64,000 bases of DNA, from contig CP154956.1 of the NCBI GenBank assembly GCA_039621445.1, forward strand, positions 86,622,231-86,686,230, read 5' to 3'. Below the pieces are notes generated by a model. That model was given only the letters and a program-made list of their open reading frames with translations. It had not been told where the DNA came from and did not search any database. Below, in pieces: positions 1 to 11,493 of the stretch; the stretch's first letter is position 1; the number at the start of each line of letters is the position of its first letter. This DNA is from Euglena gracilis (taxonomy: Eukaryota; Euglenida; Euglenophyceae; Euglenales). The translations under genes were made by a program, and so were the position numbers.

Positions 1-1563
1 TCCAAGACATGGGTGTCCGGACACTGCCTCACGTAAACCCTTGCACCCCTGCATGAATTGCTATCCAATAACTTGACTGCTTTTTTTTGCGCAAAAGAAT
101 TGTTTTCTATGTGAACCAAAATAAATGCATTCAGGATGGTTTTTTTGGGGGGGCATCCATTTTTGGCCCCATCTACTTTGTGTGTCAAATCCGCGCCGGG
201 ATTCGGCTCGCGGCAGGAGGGCTCCACCCACCCGGAGCCCATAGGCCCCTGCCGGCAGCCAACCGCCACCCCCCAAGCCGAAGCGAGCGGTGCAGCGGTC
301 CTCCGCCCGCTCGCCCCCCTCCCGACTGCCTCCCGTGGAGGCACAGACACAGGTGTGTCCTCCTTACCCCCCCTATTTGGACGATTGGGACAGGGGTGTT
401 TGTTTCATGTGTTGAGGCCACGTTTGACACATTTGATGGTGCTGCAAGGCTCTTGTTTGGCACCACGCATTGGCGACGCAAGAGAGACGTTTGTGGTACT
501 TGGAATCTGCTGATGCAGTTTTTGTTGGCATCACCCTCTCCCCGACACATGCAGATGCCATGAGGTGCCTGCAAAGAATTGGCTTTGTTTTTAGGAGCAC
601 GGGCCTTTTTAACCTTCGGTGCACACTTCAACGCCCGGCTCAGGTCTCCGACGGCCTGAGGACGCCAAAGGGCCGAACGAGACGCACGCAGACCCAGTCC
701 CGACACCTCGCCCGGCCCTACACCTCCTCCTGCCCGTCCGACGGCGCCCAGAGAGGAGCCTGGCCCCCCCCCACCCGGAGGAACCTCTGCTTTTGGTTTC
801 GGGAGGGGGGGGAGGGGGCGGTATGGGCCAAAGGCTGTGGGTAGTGGGAGGGCTAGCCGAAATAATAAATAATAATAATAATGACCCTCCCAGCCCAGGA
901 TTTTGGCTGCCCAAATGATATACCCCCTCCATGCTGCACCCCAGAGAGGGAAATCAACCAAGGCAGAAAACCCTCAATTTCTGCCCAAAAACAGCATTTT
1001 TTGGCAAAAATGCCCAGTACCAAATATCACACAGTATCAATGGGGTGTGTGCTTTATTGAGTTTGAAAAATTATATAATATTATATGATAATGTAATCCC
1101 CAAATGCCAAATAAAAATATGCCCGGGCCCCCAACTCGATACCCAAATACCCCCCCCCGGATATATTATTTGGGGGGTTGGTTTAAGGCTACACAAAATA
1201 CCTCATCCTCAGGTGGAGGCAACAAGGCAGAACTGACTGGATGTGGCACTGCGTCAACGGTGGAAGTGCTCGGCAGTTGTTTCCAAACCGAACTCTCATC
1301 GCCCCTGCCATCATTGATGCTGTCAAAAATAATCTTATTATAATTGTTAAGATTATAATTTATGAATGAAATAATGTAAAGTAATACAAGTTTTTTTGCA
1401 TTATAAAAGTATACAAGCATTTTAAAATATTTTAAAATTTAAAAAACAATATATGATTAAATATGACTAATAATACAATTAAGCCTCAAAACAAGTAATT
1501 CAGCAAAGTCCAGGGCAGCCTCACGTATTGGACTCTACCCGTGCCTGGCGGCTCTCTGAGCCC

Positions 1564-1656
1564 GACTTCACGTCGGAGCTGAGCAGCGACGGCACGTGGA
1601 GCCGCTGCCGGGGCTGCGGTCAGCCCTACGACAGCAGCCGCCACTCCTGGCCTTTG
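1564..1656 (+). CDS. Exon (copy A), Cys-containing
   Basis: 31 codons beginning DFTSELSSDGTWSRCRGCG. CTG at 1556-1558 and CAG at intron +4..+6. Identical reading frame in copy B at 21987-22079. Confidence 0.5.
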
Positions 1657-2687
1657 GCCCAGGCTGCTCCCCGGCCCCCGTCTGACTCAGTCTGCGCCCC
1701 GGAGTGGGACACATCCACATGCAAGCACGGCCGTCCTGCAATGCGCCACACATTTCCGGCATTCAGCTGTTGACCAAAATAACTCCCTGAATTTCCGAAT
1801 TTCAGAATGCCGGTTCGAAGAGCAATTCCTTGGGACTGGATCCAGGTGAAGCCTTTGCCATCCACGGCCCATCTTACAGTCCCCCTCCCCCGTTGTCCGG
1901 GGTCGGAAGCAGTCTGTCAAAGATACCTACAACGCTGCGCCTCGGCAGGATCCCTGCTGTACATGGCCAAGCCTTAAACTTCAACCTGTGTAAAATCCAC
2001 ACCATAAATCTTGCCCGCCTCTGGGAACCCTGGCCACAAGTGCACGCAAAGAACTTTGCCTTTCCAAGGACAACATGTTGTAAACTCCAAAAAGCACTTT
2101 TTTGTTGCTTTTTTGAGATCTGTTTCGAAATTTTCGACTTTCGAGGCAGGGAACTTGGGCAAGAAATTCAGAAACTTGATTTGTTGAGACGTATTGATTT
2201 TTAGGTCCTTCGAGTTCAATGACACACCCAAAACTAAGGAATATTTTTGTTTCGGAGCCAGGTGCCTTATTTTTTTTCCAGTCAGTGTTGTTTTCTCCTT
2301 GTCTGAGGCCCCCCCCCCCCAGTTCTTACCATTTTTTGGTGCTTAGCCAAGGTGGGGCTAGAGCCCAGAGCATCTTCATGGAATTGCCCATTTTTTTTGT
2401 TCGAATGCATCTGTGTGTGTATTCCAACCCCCCATTATTGAAGCGCAATGTTTTGGAAGAAGGCAACAAAGTTGCGGAGCCCAGCATGGGGCTTTTGATA
2501 CCCATTTTGTTGGCCAATTCCCAATCTCTCCTGCCTCCAATGGCTGTGAGTCCGACTTGTCATGGAGTTGTGTATTTGTACTTTCCCCACCCTTGTCCTT
2601 GACATGGCTTGTCTCTGACACCCTCTCCGTGTCAACCGCACTTTCCCGTACTTTGGCGTTTCAAGGTCAAGGGGGATAAGGTAGGTT

Positions 2688-2707
2688 TGTGTGTGTGTGC
2701 GCGCGCA

Positions 2708-2793
<86 letters not shown>
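2688..2793. repeat. (GT)n microsatellite
   Basis: About 100 bp of GT with short GC interruptions. In copy B the same place (22905-22942) holds only a short, CG-rich version. Confidence 0.95.
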
Positions 2794-2794
<1 letters not shown>

Positions 2795-2979
2795 AAGGCT
2801 GCCCATACGGGCTTGGACTGGCACACGGCACACCTTCCGCCCCTGACCTGTGCTTGGTTGGCCTTCCTGGCGTGGGGCCTTTCCAGGTGGGTCTGCCGCA
2901 GGGACCCGGCGACATTTGCAGCCCAAAGCCAGCAGTGCGCAGGGCCGCCACTCACGCCACCGCTGCCACCGCTGCAGCC

Positions 2980-3027
2980 AGCCACAGAGCCTCCCGCCCC
3001 CCACCTCCTCTCCGAACACCAACTCGC
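2980..3027 (+). CDS. Short basic Pro-rich exon (copy A)
   Basis: 16 codons, Arg/Pro-rich (SHRASRPPPPLRTPTR), bounded by CTG at -8..-6 and CAG at +4..+6. Copy B equivalent is 23131-23178. Two other frames are also open here, so the choice rests on the intron rule. Confidence 0.35.
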
Positions 3028-4129
3028 CCACAGACTCTTCAGCTGCGTCGCGCAATTTGAAACCTCTCGCGCAAACGGCCACCGCCATTTCCTCAAACTG
3101 TTGTCCTAATCTTGGTCCCTACTCCTCTTTTGGAGTTTCGAATTTGGTCCTCCCAGCTTGGAGATGGGGCAAATTATTTATTTGACGGAAAGCCTTGGAC
3201 ATCTGTGACATACGCTCATTTTTTGTTGGCGCCTCCCCCACCTATTGCCAACTGTTTGACGACTGTTGCTGACCAGGGCCGACCAGGGCCGACTGTGGCA
3301 CCAAAATGGGAAGTGTCCATAGGTGCCTGCTTGAAACCCAGAAACAGGTTCCCCCTCGTGGTCTGCCGACCCAACCGTCAGCTCGTCGTTTTTTTTTTTT
3401 TGAGCCTTGCTCCCGAAGGCTGCTTTGAGGCTCTACGATGGCAGTGCCACCCCAAGAGGCTGTGTTGCCCGCCTCCCCTGTACCTACAACCCACCAGCCC
3501 TGAGTGGCTGCAATCGCGGCTTCTGGAGCTCAGTCAGGCTTTGGCCCCAAATCCTCGTCTCTCCCCCATTGTTATGAGAGAAAGGTGGGGTACACATCCC
3601 CGTCGGCAAAGGTCCTCTCCGTCTTTCCTGGGTGGCTTTTTGTGGACCCCCACCAACTGGCGAAGGGATGGTGTGAAGGCCACGGCCGCCAACCACAACC
3701 CTTCGTCCCCAGCCTCCGGCCCGGACCTGCCGGCGACCGCCTGAAGCAAGAGATTTCCCTCGCCATCAGTCCCTCGCTGACCCCCACTGGCTCTTCCCCT
3801 CTCACCGCCCGCACCCATCCCCCTCCATGACGAACGCCATTGGATGCAATTGCAGCAACGTTGTTTTGGCCGACGGCCGCCTCCCGAAAAGTTATGGACC
3901 CGCAGCTGCTCCCAACTGGTGTCTTTGGTTCTCATCAACCGCAGCGGAAATTCAAAATTTTGAAAAAATTCAAAATTTTGAAAAAATAAAAATTTTAAGA
4001 AATGGAAAAAATGAAAAATTTGAAAAAATTGATAATTTTGAAAAAATCAAAAATTTTAGGAGCCGTTCATCAGGCCAACAATAAGTGCATCTGTGGCCCG
4101 GGGGCCCGGGGGCCCGGTGCGCTGCCGGG

Positions 4130-4255
4130 CAGCCCCCCGTGAGCCCCCTGCGCCCCGAGGCCACGCCGCTGGGGCCAGCGGGGTGCTCCCCCATCACGCC
4201 GCACAGCGACCCTGCCTCCATCACCTCCACCAGCAGCCCGCCCGCCGCCGGCAAG
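4130..4255 (+). CDS. Pro/Ser-rich exon (copy A)
   Basis: 42 codons, Pro/Ser/Thr-rich (PLRPEATPLGP, ITSTSSPPAAGK). CTG at 4122-4124, CAG at 4259-4261. Length and frame are the same in copy B (24298-24423). Confidence 0.6.
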
Positions 4256-4595
4256 CCCCAGAACCTCGTGCGCAGTGTCGCTTTGATTTAATTCAGTTGA
4301 AATTGGTTGATTTCGGTAACTTGTTCAATGGTTGATTTGATTTGAATTTAGTTGATCCATGCTTTGGTCTAGTCATTTATTTATTTGCAATTTATTTTTG
4401 GGTATTATTTATTATTTACTATTATTTATTACTATTATTTTTTTGCTCTATTTTGGTTTACTTCAGTTTCGGGTGATGAAACATTTTATGTTCAGAATCG
4501 CCAAGATTTTTTTCATTCGCCCAGGGACAACCCTGGCCCCGAGCCAGTTCCCCGAGCTGCGACTGCTGCACGCCTGGCGGCAGCCGGCTGCGTCG

Positions 4596-4724
4596 CCACA
4601 CGTCGACGGCCAGAAGGCCACGCCCCCCGACGCCCCCGCCAGCGGCGTCCCCCGGTTCCTGCGCGAGGCGCTGCCGGACCTCAAGATGCTGGTGGAGTTT
4701 GTGGATGTGCTACGGGGAGGCCCC
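4596..4724 (+). CDS. Exon with amphipathic helix (copy A)
   Basis: 43 codons: Pro-rich lead, then GVPRFLREALPDLKMLVEF, a likely helix. CTG at 4588-4590, CAG at 4728-4730. An in-frame open region extends further left to about 4510 and could be included under another acceptor. Confidence 0.6.
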
Positions 4725-4884
4725 AGCCAGGCATCGGTTTTGAGAATGGCAACCCTGTGAGGATTCCCTCCCCCCACTTTTTCCAGCGCCTGGGCGTGGC
4801 TCATCGCATAGATTCTTAATACCTGTGACCCCACCCCCCGGGAGTTGGGTGGGTTTTTGAAAATTATGGTGGGTTGGTTGGGGC

Positions 4885-5235
4885 CAGGCAGTTGCTTAAG
4901 CACTGGCCGACACCCCCCCCCCCCGGGGTGACTGGTTTTTTCAAACTGACTGACTGGTTTTTTGGCCCGGCCCCCCTCCCCCCCCCCGGGGGGGGGGTCG
5001 GCCAGGAGTGGGCAAAAGTGGCTTGAGTGACCCCGTCGCCGAAGGCGCCGGAAATTTTTTTTTGCCTAAAATGGCCTAAAGTGACTGGAAAGTGGCCGTT
5101 TTTCTGAGTGGCCGACCCCCCCCCCCCCGGGGGGTAGTGACTGGCTGGTTTTTTGAAAATGAGTGACTGACTGGTTTTTAAAAAAGTGGAGTGACCCCCC
5201 CCCCCCCCCCCCGGGGGTCGGTAAAGAATTGTATG
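4885..5235. mobile_element. Non-autonomous DNA-transposon-like element, copy A
   Basis: 351 bp flanked by a perfect 8-bp duplication GTTGGGGC (4877-4884 and 5236-5243). Right end is ATTGTATG. The interior is three C-run/G-run palindromes separated by GTGACTGACTGG motifs. No ORF. The same element lies at 25052-25409 in copy B. Confidence 0.75.
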
Positions 5236-7333
5236 GTTGGGGCAGTTGGCTCCTCTAAAGCAAAGGCCAGGCCAGAAAATTTTTTCTGGGTTATTGGCTA
5301 ACTTTGAGTGAGCTTTGGGTGGGTGGGTGGGTGGGTGGATGTGTTTGTTTGACTCCCCCCCAAGGGGGTTGTGCGTGGGTGGGGTTTCAAAAAAGTCTGT
5401 GGGATGAGAAGAAGTGCAGTGGGGGGGGCAGGGCTGCTTGGGAATCCCCGCAACCCTATGGGTGGTGGGTGCCCCCCACCCCCATCCTGGTGGTATGGGG
5501 GGGGTCGCTGAGCTCTTATCCCTTTATGGGTAAGAGCGAAGCTTACCCCTGGCGACCCCCCCCACTCGACCTGCCCCCCTGCCCCCCCCCCCCGGGTTGG
5601 GGCCACCTGGAGAACCGACGGATTATCACCATGATCCCGGCCCGGTTCCCGGAATTTTTTTTTCCAGTTGCGAGCGACTGGATTTCTAGTTTCCGAATCA
5701 CCTGGGTTTGACCCCAGGCTTGACTGAATAAGGGGCCAACAGCGGGCCAAAAATGGCCTTTTTCGATTTTGGGGGGGGTTTCACCTCACAGTTTTGGCTG
5801 AAAAAAAAATGCATCTGAGCTGGATTCCCAATTCCCCGCTGCGAAGGGGTCCAAACTGGGTAGGATCGGCCCGCCCCCTTTTTAAGCCCCCCCCCCCCTT
5901 TGGACTCTGCCATTTGGGCCAAAAATGTTTTCAAAATATCTCCAAAATGAAGCCAAATCAAAGGAAATGTCCGGAGACCTAAATTGAAGCCCTTGGAACG
6001 CCCCATCTACCGGTATTTTGATTTCCCCAAAACTCCCCGCCTAGCCTGAGATACGACCGTTTTTCGGCCCAGATGGCCGTTTTGTACACTTTTCCCACTG
6101 TCCGACTTAACCGTTTTCGGGGGGGGGGGTGGGGGGTGTTTTCAAAATTTTTCGAAAATGATGCAAAATCAAAGGAAATGTCCGGAGACCCTATTAAAAG
6201 CCCTTGGAATGCCCCATCTACCGGTATTTTGATTTCCCCGCAACTTCCTGCTAAGCCCCGTTTTGGGCTGCGTTTTGGACTTTGGGTCAAAAACGGGTCA
6301 AAAAAGTCAAAAAAATCGAAATTTTTTTCTGCCCGAAACGATGTTTTTTTCCCTCCCGGACCCAGAAAAGTGTGTTTTTTTGAGTCAAAAATGAGCGTTT
6401 TTCCACCCCCCGGCGCCCCGTTTCGGGCACAAAACCCTTGCATTGCAGTCAAAAGAGCTCCATGGAGTGGGCCGGTTTATATGGGGGGGGGGCCAATGAA
6501 GGGGTAGGTGCGCACTTATTAAGAGCTCAGCACTATTCAAAACCTGGTCCGACCCCCCCACCAGGCCTTCCTGTGTTTCTGGAGGTGCCTATTTTTAGGT
6601 CAAATTTTTCCTTGGGTGCCGAAGGAAATTTCTTTGAGTGGTGCCATGGTGGGTGGGGGGACCCCCCACCTCCCGGCTGGTGGGTGGGACCCCTGTACAG
6701 CCCTGCTGGGGGGTCACTGAATGATCTGTGGTGTCCGAAATTGCTAAAATTGATCTAAATTGCCTGAATTTTGTTAAATGGATTACACATTCCGGTGACA
6801 AACTGCAAACGCTGTCTAGGCACCTCAGATCGGCATAGCAGCAATTGGCACAGGTTGGGCTATGTGGCCATATTGACTCTTTTTGACTAATTTCATCACT
6901 TTGGCCACTTTTGGCCATTTTCGGCCAGGTTTGGCCATTTTGTCGGCCATTTTGGACCACTTTTTGGCCGTTTTTGGCATTTCAGCCAACTAGTCTATCC
7001 AGTCTGCCTAGTGCCACCCCCCTGGTTGGAGGCGTGGTAGTTGAACAACGGAGGAGGGAGGTAATGTACCTCAAATGGTGACTCATTAAGTTCAGTTTTT
7101 CCAACATCGTGAAGAATTTGACAACAGGTGCTTGGGCCTGGTAACCAGAACAGCAGCAGCAGCAACAACCCACATACAGAGGCATGGGGACGACGCAGCT
7201 CATGCCTACTGCGTGCCACATCATGGTCTGCTTTTGTTGGCCCACCGTTCAGTGGTCTCTGAGGGGAGGGGGGTTCACAGGAGGTTGCATTGCTTCATTT
7301 GTGACAGGTACCCAACAGGACTGAGTTGCCCCC

Positions 7334-7561
7334 CGATCCCCATACGCGTTCAGCTACCCCTACTACCCCCCGATGCCTCCGCCCTTTACCGATCCCTACT
7401 TGGCGGCTGCGCTGGCGGCAGCCCACCATCCCCACTACCCCACCCCCGGCCAGTATGGCCCCTACCACCCTGCTGGTCCGCCATACGCATACCCCCCGCC
7501 TCCTGGCTACCCATACGCCACTCCTCCCGGCGCTGTGCCGCCCGGCTATCCACCCGCGGGG
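7334..7561 (+). CDS. Pro/Tyr/Gly-rich exon (copy A)
   Basis: 76 codons of low-complexity Pro/Tyr/Ala/Gly sequence with PxY-type repeats (YPYYPPMPPP, PPYAYPPPPGYPYA), likely disordered or condensate-prone. TTG (wobble form of CTG) at 7326-7328, CAG at +4..+6. Confidence 0.7.
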
Positions 7562-8452
7562 TCCCAGGAATCAGTGGCCAACGAACTACATATCTTTCAA
7601 GAGCGTGAAAGCCAGTTTGGTTCCTCCTCCGGCCTATTGCCCTCAGTCTGTGTCTGTGATGACGCTTCGTTACGCCCCGTTTGTGATTGACGAAGAGAAG
7701 GAAATGCCAAAAAGAACAGAAAAAAACTCCAAAGAGGGTGGCTTTTCTGGTTTTTTTTATGTTTCTTTAGTGATGCAAGCTGGCACATGGGTTTGTTTTT
7801 CGTAGATTTGGTTGTTCTTTTTTAAAAAAAATGCCCAATGGCTTTTATATACTCATTTAAGGGGTTTGGTTGTATTTCACTCAAGTCAGGGGTCAATGGT
7901 TTCAATTGAGCTGATGAGGTCGACATAACCCCCCACCCTTGTGCCAATGTGTCCAGTGACAACGGGAGGACTTGTCCTCCCCCCATTGGACCCCAGAACA
8001 ATTTAATTGAACCCTTTTGTTTGCAGGGCAGCTGTGGGCCCTTGGGCTGCCCTTTCCAGTCCCTTAGCATCTGGGGCTTCGCCCCAAGGTTTGAATTAAG
8101 GAGGGCGTACGGATGGAGGGGGGGGGGGCCCGGACCCTCCCTGACGGGGGTGGGGGGGGGGGTACTTGGGACCACCCAAAAGGTCAATTTTTTCCCCTTC
8201 TGGCGCTTCACGCCAATTTTTTCCTTCTGTGCTTTGCACCGAATTTTTTTTGCATTTTTTGACAATTTTTTGCCAAAAGTGCCCAAAACATCGCTTCTGG
8301 CCGTTTTGGGGGTCAAAAATTTTCGGCCCAGCACTCTGCTCGGGGCCGAAAATGGGTCTCCCCCACCCCCCACCCCCCAGACCAGAGGGGGGTCCAGACC
8401 CCCCCGCCTTTATATCGAAGCCTGCTTCGCCCTCCTTCGCTGTCCTGCGCCG

Positions 8453-8623
8453 CTGTTCCCCCCGCCGCCGGTGTCCCAGCCGGCCGCCCCGCCGCCCCCG
8501 GCCGAGCCCCCCCACCCGGCGGCCGCCCCCCCGGCCCCCCCGCCCGCCGCCCCCGCCACCGAAGACCGGCCCGCGGCCCCACCACCACCGCCGGCCCTGT
8601 CCCCCGCAGAACCGGTTGTCTCT
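8453..8623 (+). CDS. Pro/Ala-rich exon (copy A)
   Basis: 57 codons, almost only Pro/Ala with a few acidic residues (PPPPVSQPAAPPPPAEPP). CTG at 8445-8447, CAG at 8627-8629. Copy B lacks exactly one codon in the CCA run, an in-frame length change as expected for coding sequence. Confidence 0.65.
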
Positions 8624-8902
8624 GCCCAGGGCTGAACGGGAATCCCAGAAACTCCCGTCCAAGAAGTCCAGGCACCGTCCCACCCCAGGGTTGGTCAAAT
8701 TTAGCCCCCATCCTGGTGGGTGGGGACAGAATTCCATGGGGGGTGGGTTGGTTTGGAACCCCCACCCACCCCCAAACCTTCCTTTTTTTTTTTCTTCGAC
8801 GGCACCGGTTTTTTAATCGAGATTTTTCCTACTCGACACCCGAACCCCCCACCCCCAGGTGGGAGTCGACCCTACTAGGCCTTCCCGTGCAGCGCTGCTC
8901 AT

Positions 8903-9299
8903 GGCCCACCACCCCTGCCCCCCGCCGAACTCCCGGCACAGCTGGCCAGCACAGCCCCCACCGCAGCGACAGCCTCCACCCCGACTCCGACCCAGGTCCC
9001 ACCGCCCCCACCCCCCGCTGAACTCCCGACACAGGTGGTCACGCCCCCTGCTGCAGCACCAGCCTCCAACCTTCCTCCGGCCCCTGTCCTGCCACCCCCA
9101 CCCCCCGCTGAACTCCCGACACAGCTGGCCAGCACAGCACCCACCGCACCGCCAGCCTCCACCCCGACCACAGCTCCTGTCCCAGAACGCCCGCCCCCCG
9201 CCGCCCTTGCGGTGGAGCCCATCAGTCCAGCTCCGGCCCTGGCTCCATCCTACACCCCACCAGCAGTCCCAATCCCTGCCCCGACACCAACTCTGGCCC
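8903..9299 (+). CDS. Exon with PAELPTQ peptide repeats (copy A, intact)
   Basis: About 132 codons. A degenerate unit built on PPPPPAELPTQ followed by Ala/Ser/Thr-Pro spacers repeats three times, then a Pro/Ala tail. CTG at 8895-8897, CAG at +4..+6 of the next intron. Open throughout in this copy. Confidence 0.65.
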
Positions 9300-9623
9300 C
9301 TCCAGCCCTAGCCATACAATTACTTTGCCGTGGCTTTTCACAGCGTCGGATTGCCGTCTGGCCTGCCGAGCCTCGCAAGAGCATGGCGAGGTCCTGTTTT
9401 CCAGTTTGGGTGCGCCAGCCCTTTTGTGACCTTGTGCCAAAGCTCAAACAGAGAATATTTTCCAGGGCCTTGTCACCCAACAATTTGGGTCCTTCCCAAC
9501 GATGAGCCACACCTCCCAGGGGGGGTCAAGGAAAAAAGACTGATGCGTTTTTTATTGTTCACGCCGCATTTTTGGAAAGAGGTGACACAGCAACCGCACA
9601 GGTGATGCTCAGCAATTGCATGG

Positions 9624-9793
9624 CCCCAACACCGGCCCCCCAGCCCCCACAAGACAATGCCCATTCCTCCACTGCGCCTGGCCAGGCCCTTGCCCAGCCT
9701 GACCCATTGACGCCTGACCCCGCTCCACAACCCTCGCTGCCCCCGTCGCCCCCGCTGCCCCCGCAGTCAGAGCCCCCGTCGCCCCCACTGCCC
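9624..9793 (+). CDS. Pro/Gln-rich exon (copy A)
   Basis: Open Pro/Gln/Ser-rich stretch (PTPAPQPPQDNAHSSTAPGQ), with TTG at 9616-9618. Two near-identical PPSPPLPPQSE units make the donor ambiguous. Copy B equivalent is 29677 to about 29846. Confidence 0.5.
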
Positions 9794-10004
9794 CCACAGT
9801 CAGAGAATAAGGACGCATACAGCGTTGCAGCCTCCAGCCATGCCACTGCGTCCCCATGTATGCATGTGTGTATGTAATGTACGTATGTATATCTATCTAT
9901 TTATCTATATATCTATCCATTTAATATCATATGATGCGTCATATATAATATATGTGTGCTTATTATGTATGTATGTAATGTAATGTTTGTGTGTAATTAC
10001 ATAT

Positions 10005-10006
10005 GT

Positions 10007-10041
<35 letters not shown>

Positions 10042-10073
10042 CATGCATGCAGGTATGTATGTATGGATGGATG

Positions 10074-10107
<34 letters not shown>

Positions 10108-10512
10108 TGTATGTATGTATGTATGTATGTATGTATGTATGTATGTATGTATGTATGTATGTATGTATGTATGTATGTATGTATGTATGTATGTATGTAT
10201 GTATGCATGCATGCATGCATGCATGCATGCATGCATGCATGCATGCATGCATGCATGCATGCATGTATGTATGTATGTATGTATGTATGTATGTATGTAT
10301 GTATGTATGTATGTATGTATGTATGTATGTATGTATGTATGTATGTATGTATGTATGTATGTATGTATGTATGTATGTATGTATGTATGTATGTATGTAT
10401 GTATGTATGTATGTATGTATGTATGTATGTATGTATGTATGTATGTATGTATGTATGTATGTATGTATGTGTGTTTGTATGTATGTATGTATGTATGTAT
10501 GTATGTATGTAT
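10005..10512. repeat. (CCTG)/(ATGT)/(ATGC) compound microsatellite, copy A
   Basis: CCTG units, then ATGT array, a central ATGC block (10202-10264) and a second ATGT array. Open frames through it on both strands are artefacts of the period. Confidence 0.97.
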
Positions 10513-10638
10513 GCATGTACGTTTGTTGCCTGTCTGTCTGTGTGTGTGCATCCTTTTGGCGAGCTGGGTTTAATGAAGGGGCGACACCTCTCCGCCCTGT
10601 GAATGGTTGTACTGTCCAGCGCAGTGACATGTGGGCAG

Positions 10639-10741
10639 CCCCGTCGGCCCCACCCCACCGCCCTCCATCCCCGTCCCGGCAGGACACGGTCCTGCCACTG
10701 TGCCCACCGTGGCCACTCCCGTGGCGGAGGCCGACCTGCAT
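10639..10741 (+). CDS. Pro/Val-rich exon (copy A)
   Basis: Open frame GPTPPPSIPVPAGHG followed by a Val/Thr/Ala stretch. Left edge looks like a plain AG acceptor and right edge a GT, but its phases do not yet fit both neighbours. Confidence 0.4.
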
Positions 10742-11019
10742 GTAGTGACGGTGGTGACCGTCCATTCATTTGGCCCCCACCTGGGGTGTGTGTGGTGCTG
10801 GTATCTCCCTGCTTGAGAAGTTGCCACCCCAGAAGGTGTTCAAAAATGAAGCTTGCCCATCTTTCTAAAAGTTTCATTTTGGTGGGGATTTTCTTGAAGA
10901 TTGCGAAACTTGATGATTGATTGATTGAAGATTAGATGAAAAAAACTTGATGAATGATTGAAGATTGCCAAAACTTGATTTGGTGTATGTTTTTGTTAAT
11001 TTTGGGATCCTAGACAATT

Positions 11020-11308
11020 GCTTAAGCACTGGCTGACCCCCCTCCCCGGGGGTGACTGACTGGTTTTTTCAGAGTGACTGACTGGCTTTGGGCTCAAACC
11101 CCCTCCCCCCGGGGGGGGGTTGGTCAGGGGTGGGCAAAAGTGGCTTCAGTGACCCCGGCACTGAAGGCTCTGGGGAAATTTTTTTGCCTAAATTTTTAGG
11201 GGGCAGTGACTGACTGGTTTCCCGAAAAAAAAAGTGACTGGCTGGTTTTTCGAAAAGTAGAGTGACCCCCCCCCTGGGGGTCGGTAAAAAAATTGTATGA
11301 TCTGGTCA
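11020..11308. mobile_element. CATACAAT-family element, copy A
   Basis: Left end ATTGCTTAAGCACTGGC, right end AATTGTATG, GTGACTGACTGG motifs inside. Repeated at about 31029-31310 in copy B. No clear target duplication. Confidence 0.55.
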
Positions 11309-11480
11309 CTCAGGCCAAAAATGCCAAAAAAAATACACCATTTCACCACTTCTTCAAACAGGATTTGAGTTGTATCTTTTCTTTTGGCACCCTCGGCGCT
11401 GGGTGGGCCACTTTCCCACTCCTGCCCTGGGGGGCAAACACGTGTTAGTGTGTGCGTGTTTTTCATTCGATTGTGCAAAA

Positions 11481-11493
11481 NNNNNNNNNNNNN
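11481..11493. other. Assembly gap (13 N)
   Basis: Thirteen consecutive N. The duplicated sequence stops exactly at the left edge. Sequence to the right resumes in a different degenerate repeat rather than in the continuation seen after 31490. Confidence 0.99.

Larger units (their letters stand above)
664..10741 (+). pseudogene. Exon block duplicate of large proline-rich gene (copy A)
   Basis: Middle exons only, equivalent to those in copy B: probable exons 664-738, 1564-1656, 2980-3027, one from 3735 with unresolved end, 4130-4255, 4596-4724, 7334-7561, 8453-8623, 8903-9299, 9624 to about 9793, and 10639-10741. Most starts are preceded at -8..-6 by CTG or TTG and most ends have CAG or CGG at intron +4..+6. 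No 5' or 3' end of a gene is present. Reading frames are intact, including 8903-9299, which is broken in copy B. If 1-11480 is an allelic contig, this is simply the other allele and not a pseudogene. Confidence 0.5.
1..11480. repeat. Segmental duplicate, copy A (truncated by gap)
   Basis: Base 1 onward matches 20888 onward almost base for base, and the match runs until the N run at 11481 (partner base 31490). Copy A is about 880 bp longer than copy B. The main extra blocks are about 796-1265 (junction with 2-bp microhomology), about 2450-2660 plus a longer GT array, and about 5715-5830. Copy B has its own small insertions, for example about 24 bp near 23535. It contains the same middle exons of the large proline-rich gene as copy B. 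It is either an allelic contig placed in tandem or a true partial tandem duplication. Confidence 0.95.

Noticed and set aside
10202-10264. CRISPR-like array
   Set aside because: Pure 4-bp microsatellite with no spacers, in a eukaryotic genome.
9956-10877. Long ORFs of repeating Met-Tyr-Val-Cys and Ile-His-Thr-Tyr on both strands (also 30009-30886)
   Set aside because: Direct translation of the (ATGT)n/(ATGC)n array. A 4-bp period keeps every frame open, so openness carries no information.
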